Positions 52,500 through 57,380 of a stretch of DNA of 57,380 bases are shown piece after piece; within the stretch, counting starts at the first letter, position 1, and every line of letters begins with the position of its first letter. The position numbers and the translations under genes are program-made. The notes below the pieces were generated by a model. The model worked only from the letters and a program-made list of their open reading frames with translations, did no database searches and was not told the DNA's origin. This DNA is from Sphingomonas sanguinis NBRC 13937 (GTDB lineage: Bacteria > Pseudomonadota > Alphaproteobacteria > Sphingomonadales > Sphingomonadaceae). The stretch is from assembly GCF_001591005.1 (NCBI RefSeq), contig NZ_BCTY01000021.1, positions 1 to 57,380 on the forward strand, given 5' to 3'.

Positions 52500-54620
52500 T
52501 CAGGCGGCCTGGGGATAATCGTCGTCGACCGGTTCCTGTGTCGGCGCGTCACCAAGCGGGTTCGCACCGCTGTCCAGCTCGCTTCCATCCAGATCGTCAC
52601 CGTCCAGCTCGTCACCGTCCGATCCGACGGCGTCACCGTCGTCAACGAAGGTCGAGCGCGCGGGTACGCGTTCCGGCCGTTCGACGTTGTCGAAGCGCAT
52701 CGCCTCCGGAAGCCAGACCGTCGCCTTCTCGCGGATCTCCGCCTCGACGATCCCCTGTCCGTTGCAGAGTGCCGCGCAGGTGGCCGCCAATTCGCCCTTC
52801 TTGGCATCCTTGTAGCGCCCGCGCAGGATCGGGCCGCCGATCTCCTCCAGCGCGTCGAGCATGACGTCCTTCTTCACCCGGCCGAAGTAATTCTCGGCCG
52901 TGGGACGCCACAAGCACGCGACCTGGATATCGAGCAGACGGCCAAGATGATCGTGGAAACCGTTCGCGCGTGCGCCATCGGCAACGTTGAGCGTCGCCTC
53001 GAGGGTCTGCGCCACGGCAAACGCCACCCACGCGCCACGAGCATCGTCCGGCAGCGTTCGAAAAGCATCGAACCTCTCCGACATCGTGGTGTGCCCGACC
53101 CAGGTCGTGTCGAGATGCTGACGCTGATCCTCGATCGTCTGTGAGGCCATCGATGCTTCGTCACGAAAGGCGAAGATCGGAAATTGCGCGGGATCGGCAC
53201 GCAGGGTCGAGTGATCGCGCACATAGCTGGTCGTGAAGACGAGGCTCTGGGCCATGAGGAAGATGGTCAGATCGAGCGCGATCATCGGATCGCTCGCGAC
53301 GTGCGCAACGAGGATCTGGCGACGCTGGGTGGCTAGCTCCTCGATCAGCGTGGCGCTGAGCCGCGGGGACGGGTCCGCCACGGCGTCGTCACCGCTGCCG
53401 GTTTCGCCTGGTCCAGCGCCATTGCCGCTCGCAGCGCCACCCGCCCGGGGGTCAGCCAGCGGCTTTTCGCTGAACAGACGCGTGTGAACGCGGGCCTCGC
53501 CGTCACCGCCGATATAGACGAAGGTGCCCAAATTCGCTTTCACGCCCGGATCGATCGTCTTGCGGGCGGTGTCGATCTCCGCGATTTCGCGCTCGATCGT
53601 CTCAACGCGGTCGTTCGCCGCGTTCGCCTCGGGAGTGCCCTCGGCCAGATCGGTTTCCAGCGCCTCGATCAGCGCATCGTTCTCGAGGCCCAGCGCCTCG
53701 ATCCGGGCTTGCTCTTCGTCGGTGAGGGGCCGAGCAACCGGGTGGAATTCGTGGAGCTGCCGCTCGACATCATAGGGGACGTGGGTGGCAGCGATCGGGG
53801 TCACGAACGCCAGACCCTGCGCGGCTGCGAGTTCCGCCGCGGCTGCCTCGAGCTTCTTGGTCGCCAAGTCCTCGAGGAGGTCGACGTCGGTCCAGTTCTC
53901 GTCGTCGGTGTCGAGCGCGAATAGATCGCCGTCGATACGGCCGCCCGCGGCGACATAGGCTTCCCGCCCAACGAAGCGCGCCTTGGCATCGTTTGGCCGC
54001 ACGGTACCGTTGAGGATCGCGCGGCGAATGTTGTCGGGCTGCTTGCCGTAATAGGAATGCTTCATCTGCTCGAAGACCCGCGCCTGGCGATCGACGTCGG
54101 CGGTCACGGCGTACGCCTGCGCCACGCCGAGATCGATTTCGTCCGATCCAAGGGCCTCGAAGATGGCCGGCGCGAGGTCGGCGAGCCGCATGCGCTGCTC
54201 GACGAAACGAACGGTGACGGCCTGCTGGATCGCGACCTGTTCGACGGTCATGCCAAGCTGATCGATGAGATGCTTGAACGCGAGACAGTCGTCAGCCGGG
54301 TTCATCGGTACGCGCTGCCGGTTTTCCGCCAAGCTGGCGCCGACCGAAGCGGCATCATCAACCGACAGGACGAGCACGGGAACCTCGTGATCAGCCGCAA
54401 GTGCGCCGCGCCCGATGAGCAGCTGAATGGCGCGCAGCCGTCGACCGCCGGCCTTGACGGTGAAGGTGCCGGCCTTCTTGAGCGGCGTCACCACCAGATT
54501 TTGGAGGAGGCCGTTGGCAGCGATGCTGGCGGCGAGCTCCTCCAGGCCGACCTCCCGGCCACGCTTGCGCACATTGTCGTTCGAGAGCGAAAGGTTTTTG
54601 ACCTTCACGGACTTGATCAT
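52500..54620 (-). CDS. Large ParB-like protein of the leading region
   Basis: 706 residues from the ATG at 54620 (GGAG upstream). The ParB/sulfiredoxin-like N-terminal domain has VKVKNLSLSNDNVRKRGREV, LEELAASIAANGLLQNLVVT and AGGRRLRAIQLL. A KorB-type HTH follows (MTVEQVAIQQAVTVRFVEQR, RLADLAPAIFEAL), then a long helical body and a very acidic C-terminus (DGDELDGDDLDGSELDS). It resembles the YubM-type ParB homologues of plasmid leading regions rather than a partition ParB, since partition is supplied by parA/parG elsewhere. Possible roles are DNA or CTP binding, or nuclease activity on DNA. Confidence 0.8.
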   Translation of the reverse strand: MIKSVKVKNLSLSNDNVRKRGREVGLEELAASIAANGLLQNLVVTPLKKAGTFTVKAGGRRLRAIQLLIGRGALAADHEVPVLVLSVDDAASVGASLAENRQRVPMNPADDCLAFKHLIDQLGMTVEQVAIQQAVTVRFVEQRMRLADLAPAIFEALGSDEIDLGVAQAYAVTADVDRQARVFEQMKHSYYGKQPDNIRRAILNGTVRPNDAKARFVGREAYVAAGGRIDGDLFALDTDDENWTDVDLLEDLATKKLEAAAAELAAAQGLAFVTPIAATHVPYDVERQLHEFHPVARPLTDEEQARIEALGLENDALIEALETDLAEGTPEANAANDRVETIEREIAEIDTARKTIDPGVKANLGTFVYIGGDGEARVHTRLFSEKPLADPRAGGAASGNGAGPGETGSGDDAVADPSPRLSATLIEELATQRRQILVAHVASDPMIALDLTIFLMAQSLVFTTSYVRDHSTLRADPAQFPIFAFRDEASMASQTIEDQRQHLDTTWVGHTTMSERFDAFRTLPDDARGAWVAFAVAQTLEATLNVADGARANGFHDHLGRLLDIQVACLWRPTAENYFGRVKKDVMLDALEEIGGPILRGRYKDAKKGELAATCAALCNGQGIVEAEIREKATVWLPEAMRFDNVERPERVPARSTFVDDGDAVGSDGDELDGDDLDGSELDSGANPLGDAPTQEPVDDDYPQAA

Positions 54621-54919
54621 CGGTCGTCTCCATCCGGAGTTGGCGCGCCGTCGACGACGTCGCGCGAGCCTGAACCTCAGGCCCACCAAGCCGAAGGCTC
54701 CCTCTCCTCCACTTCGATGGAACAGGACGACCGAGATGACGCACACAGTAGATGCGACGTGACGGCATCCCGCTCGTGCGTTCGAGACCTGCCCGGGAAG
54801 GTTCCTGTCAGAAATCAGCCAGCCAGCGGACGGCGTAAGCGTCCGGTCTTCTCCACCTTGCTGACGAGGTGATGCGCAAGCCACAGGTGCGGCACTGTGG
54901 CAGACACCGGTGCGGCATC

Positions 54920-55297
54920 ATGGCGACGCGAATTATCGAGATGGTCGGGACTGAGCCGCGCCGGCGGTTCAGCGAAGATGACAAGGCACGGATCGTGTCG
55001 GAGGCGATGATGCCGGGTGCCAGCGTGTTGGAGGTGGCGCGGCGACACCGGGTGTGCACGTCGCTGGTGTATCGCTGGCGACGCACGCTGCTGCGCGATG
55101 GGGTGGCGAGCGAAGCATTGCCGTTGCCGGGGCCGGCATTCATTCCGGTCGAGGTGGCGGGCGCGCCCATCGTGCCGCATTCGGAGCCGCTCGGACCGGG
55201 TGCGGTGGAAGTGGTCGGCCCGGCCGGGCAACGCATCCGCCTGGCACCTCCCATCGACGCGCGGGTGCTCAAGACCGTGCTGGCGGGGTTTGCTTGA
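54920..55297 (+). CDS. tnpA: IS66 TnpA (Orf1), HTH protein
   Basis: 125 residues from the ATG at 54920; an ATG at 54869 would add 17 residues. RRRFSEDDKARIVSEAMMPG and VLEVARRHRVCTSLVYRWRR form an HTH typical of IS66 Orf1, needed with TnpB for transposition. Its stop overlaps the tnpB start by TTGA. Confidence 0.85.
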   Translation: MATRIIEMVGTEPRRRFSEDDKARIVSEAMMPGASVLEVARRHRVCTSLVYRWRRTLLRDGVASEALPLPGPAFIPVEVAGAPIVPHSEPLGPGAVEVVGPAGQRIRLAPPIDARVLKTVLAGFA

Positions 55298-55641
55298 TCG
55301 GGCCGCCGGGCGGTGTCCGGGTGTATCTGGCGGCCGGGGTCACGGACATGCGCAAGGGCTTCGACGGGCTGGCCGCGCTGGTACAGCAGCGGCTGCGCCA
55401 GGATCCGTTTGGCGGTGCGGTGTACGCCTTCCGGGGCAAGCGTGGCGATCTGGTCAAGCTGCTGTGGTGGGATGGTCAGGGTCTCGTGCTCCATGCCAAG
55501 CGTCTGGAGCGGGGCCGGTTCACCTGGCCGGCGACCGCGGACGGCGTCGCGGTGCTGACCCCGGCGCAGCTGTCGATGCTGCTCGAAGGGGTGGACTGGC
55601 GGCATCCGATCCGGTCCTCGCAGCCGACCTTGGCCTGGTAA
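55294..55641 (+). CDS. tnpB: IS66 TnpB (Orf2)
   Basis: 115 residues from a TTG overlapping tnpA. GVRVYLAAGVTDMRKGFDGL, LVQQRLRQDPFGGAVYAFRG, KRGDLVKLLWWDGQGLVLHA and RLERGRFTWP are the IS66 Orf2 signature. It is required for transposition in IS66 elements, though its mechanism is unclear. It is complete. Confidence 0.9.
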   Translation: MIGPPGGVRVYLAAGVTDMRKGFDGLAALVQQRLRQDPFGGAVYAFRGKRGDLVKLLWWDGQGLVLHAKRLERGRFTWPATADGVAVLTPAQLSMLLEGVDWRHPIRSSQPTLAW

Positions 55642-55700
55642 AAAGTAGGTTTCCTGCGGCTTTCGCGTGTATCGGCAAGGGGGTTCTGGTATAAGCGGGC

Positions 55701-57185
55701 GTGTCGCCCGATGCCGCCTCGCTGCCCGACGATATCGCCCTTCTGAAGGCCATGCTCATTGCTGCCGGCGCCGAGCTGGAGTAGTTGCGGATGCAGGTCG
55801 CGCGGCTGCGGCGCATGGCCTTCGGCCGTTCGTCGGAGAAGCTGACGCACCAGGCTGACCAGCTGGAGCTCGGGCTGGAAGAGCGCGAGGCGGAAGCCGC
55901 CACTGCGGCGATGCCGGTGGTCACCCGGACACGGGAGACCGCCAGGCCATATCGCCAACCGCTACCCGACCATCTGCCTCGCATGGACGTCGTGCATGAG
56001 GCACCGTGCGTCTGCCCCGACTGCGGTGGTGCCATGCGGCGCATGGGCGAGGACGTTACGGAACAGCTCGACTATGTGCCCGCCTCGTTCCGGGTCGTGC
56101 GCCACGTCCGGCCGCGGCTCAGCTGCCGGTCATGCGAGCGCATAGTGCAGGCGCCGTTGCCGTCCATGCCCATCGAGCGCGGTCGACCCGGTGCGGGGCT
56201 GCTCGCCCATGTGCTGGTGTCCAAATACGCCGACCATCTGCCGCTCTACCGCCAGTCGGGCATCTGTGCTCGCCAGGGCGTCGACCTTGCCCGCTCCACC
56301 CTGGCCGACTGGGTCGGGCGCTCGGCCGCGCTCCTCGACCCCTTGGTCGACGCGCTCGAGCGCCACGTCATGGGCGGCGCGACCCTCCATGCCGACGACA
56401 CGCCGGTGCCGGTACTGGCCCCTGGTGCCGGTCGCACCAGGACGGGCAGGCTGTGGACCTATGTACGCGACGAGCGCGGGGCTGGCGGCGAGGCTCCGCC
56501 CGCCGTGCTGTTCCACTACGCGCCCGACCGCAAGGGCGAACGACCCGCCGGACATCTTGCCCGGTTCCGGGGCGATCTGCACGCCGATGGCTATGCCGGG
56601 TTCGACCGCCTCTATGGCGACCGCATCGCAGAGGTGGCCTGCTGGGCGCATGTCAGGCGCAAGTTCTTCGACGTCCATGCCGCAACCGGCTCCGCCACGG
56701 CCCGCGAGGCACTGGACCATATCGCCGGCCTCTATGCCGTCGAACGGGATGTGCGTGGCCGGCTCCCTGACGAGCGACGGCACGCGCGCCAGGCCAGGGC
56801 CGGACCGCTGCTCGATGCGTTCCGCCAGTGGCTCGACGCGACCGGACCGAAGCTGTCCCGGCGCTCCGACCTCGCGGTCGCCATCCGCTATGCGCTCACC
56901 CGCTGGCAGGCGCTGACCCGCTATGCCGACGATGGTCGCATCGAGATCGACAACAATGCCGCCGAGCGCTCGTTGCGCGGTATTGCCGTCGGTCGCAAGA
57001 ACTGGCTGTTCGCCGGCTCCGACCAGGGCGGTCATCGCGCTGCCAGCATCTACAGCCTCGTGGAAACCGCCAGGCTCAACGGCGTCGACCCCGAGGCATG
57101 GCTGGCCGACACCATCAGCCGTATCGCCGACCATCCGGCCCGACGGGTCGCCGAACTGCTGCCGTGGAACTACCGGCCCGTTTGA
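55701..57185 (+). pseudogene. tnpC: IS66 TnpC transposase with early amber stop
   Basis: The natural frame runs from a GTG at 55701 (SPDAASLPDDIALLKAML), is cut by TAG at 55,782-55,784 (AGAELE*LRMQ), and continues as 466 codons: ARLRRMAFGRSSEKL, a zinc finger (CPDCGGAM, CRSCER), the DDE core with D in LHADDTPVPV, D in LHADGYAGF and E in DNNAAERSLR, ending LLPWNYRPV. The stop separates a 27-residue N-terminal piece. The protein could restart at 55785 or 55791, or be read through, so activity is uncertain. Confidence 0.8.
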
Positions 57186-57210
57186 GGTGACGCCGTCACC
57201 GGACGCTTAC

Positions 57211-57380
57211 CGGACGGCAACGTGCCCCGAGACCGATCGCGCGTCTTGGATGGGACCGCAGATCGTGGTCGTCGCCGATGCGCTGCCCTTAGCCATTCGC
57301 GCGATCCAAGGAGGGGGCGTCACATATAGTGGACCCGAATATACGCTAACGCCACGTCAGCGCGCCGTTTAGCGTCCCAA
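57211..57380. other. Right flank of the IS66 insertion
   Basis: 170 bp containing the right copy of the 8-bp target duplication (57,211-57,218). It is the continuation of sequence that lay upstream of the parB-like gene before the insertion. No gene or repeat recognised before the window ends. Confidence 0.4.

Larger units (their letters stand above)
54835..57210 (+). mobile_element. IS66-family insertion sequence
   Basis: 2376 bp. It begins GTAAGCGTCCGGT at 54,835 and ends ACCGGACGCTTAC at 57,210, matching inverted ends of the IS66 type. Both sides are flanked by the 8-bp repeat CGGACGGC (54,827-54,834 and 57,211-57,218), the usual IS66 target duplication, so the insertion is recent and unrearranged. 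It encodes the standard tnpA, tnpB and tnpC set, with an in-frame amber codon near the tnpC start. It lies about 215 bp upstream of the parB-like ATG and may have altered its promoter. Confidence 0.93.

Noticed and set aside
54057..54872. + strand frame of about 271 codons
   Set aside because: Antisense to the parB-like gene; composition is typical of the reverse frame of a high-GC gene.
1..57380. Replication initiator (Rep) gene
   Set aside because: No product with RepA, RepC or winged-helix initiator features was seen, so no rep or oriV call is made in this window.
1..57380. tRNA or rRNA genes, or an integrase with attachment sites
   Set aside because: No cloverleaf-type sequence, rRNA motif or tyrosine integrase was recognised; partition genes favour a plasmid over an integrative element.

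Overview
The window is a high-GC, gene-dense piece of a conjugative element, most likely a plasmid of an alphaproteobacterium and probably a sphingomonad. That assignment is inferred from gene content (MucR-type regulator, DUF3768, DUF2493, a VirD2-like relaxase with an IncP/Ti-like nic site, the ParB-like/ArdC block) and base composition. There are no rRNA or tRNA genes, and no replication initiator was recognised, so the replicon's rep gene must lie elsewhere.

Layout. (1) 0-1.8 kb: a resolvase fragment and three small DNA-binding proteins. (2) 1.9-16.4 kb, + strand: a complete P-type (VirB/VirD4) type IV secretion operon from virB1 to virB11 plus virD4, with a TrbM-like protein, an M15-type peptidase, an LPD7 protein and an EexN-like exclusion lipoprotein. 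(3) 16.5-23.7 kb: an IS5 remnant followed by a defence island, made of a frameshifted HNH gene, an AbiGi-like gene, a DUF2026 gene, and a two-gene short Argonaute system (SIR2-APAZ plus short pAgo, SPARSA type). (4) 23,775-28,809: a complete Tn552/Tn5053-like transposon (resolvase, DDE transposase, AAA ATPase) with 154-bp terminal inverted repeats and three cargo genes. (5) 28.8-31.2 kb: relaxase, MobC-like accessory protein and oriT. The nic core TATCCTG|CC at 30,916-30,924 resembles the IncP/Ti consensus. (6) 31.2-54.6 kb: a leading region, with parA/parG and a repeat-rich centromere, DUF3768, SRAP (YedK), SSB, MucR-like, DUF2493, two PP-loop (PAPS reductase-like) proteins, ArdC and a large ParB-like protein. 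(7) 54,835-57,210: an IS66-family insertion with a perfect 8-bp target duplication.

How it fits together. The relaxase should nick the + strand at about 30,922/30,923, so the 31-57 kb region enters a recipient first and the T4SS genes enter last. Most leading-region genes (parA/G, DUF3768, ssb, mucR, DUF2493, PP-loop genes, ardC, parB-like) lie on the - strand, so the incoming + strand is their template. That is the polarity needed for expression from single-stranded DNA on entry. Several have hairpin-rich leaders, and two of these (before ssb and DUF2493) share a motif, so they are candidate ssDNA promoters or RNA regulators.

The clearest structural result is a full-length group II intron (49,406-51,966, - strand) inserted in sense inside ardC. 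Its boundaries can be placed to the base, and removing it restores one 307-codon ArdC frame. The most interesting biology is the combination of anti-defence genes entering first, one of them split by a self-splicing intron, with a plasmid-borne SPARSA system that in known cases kills cells invaded by other plasmids.
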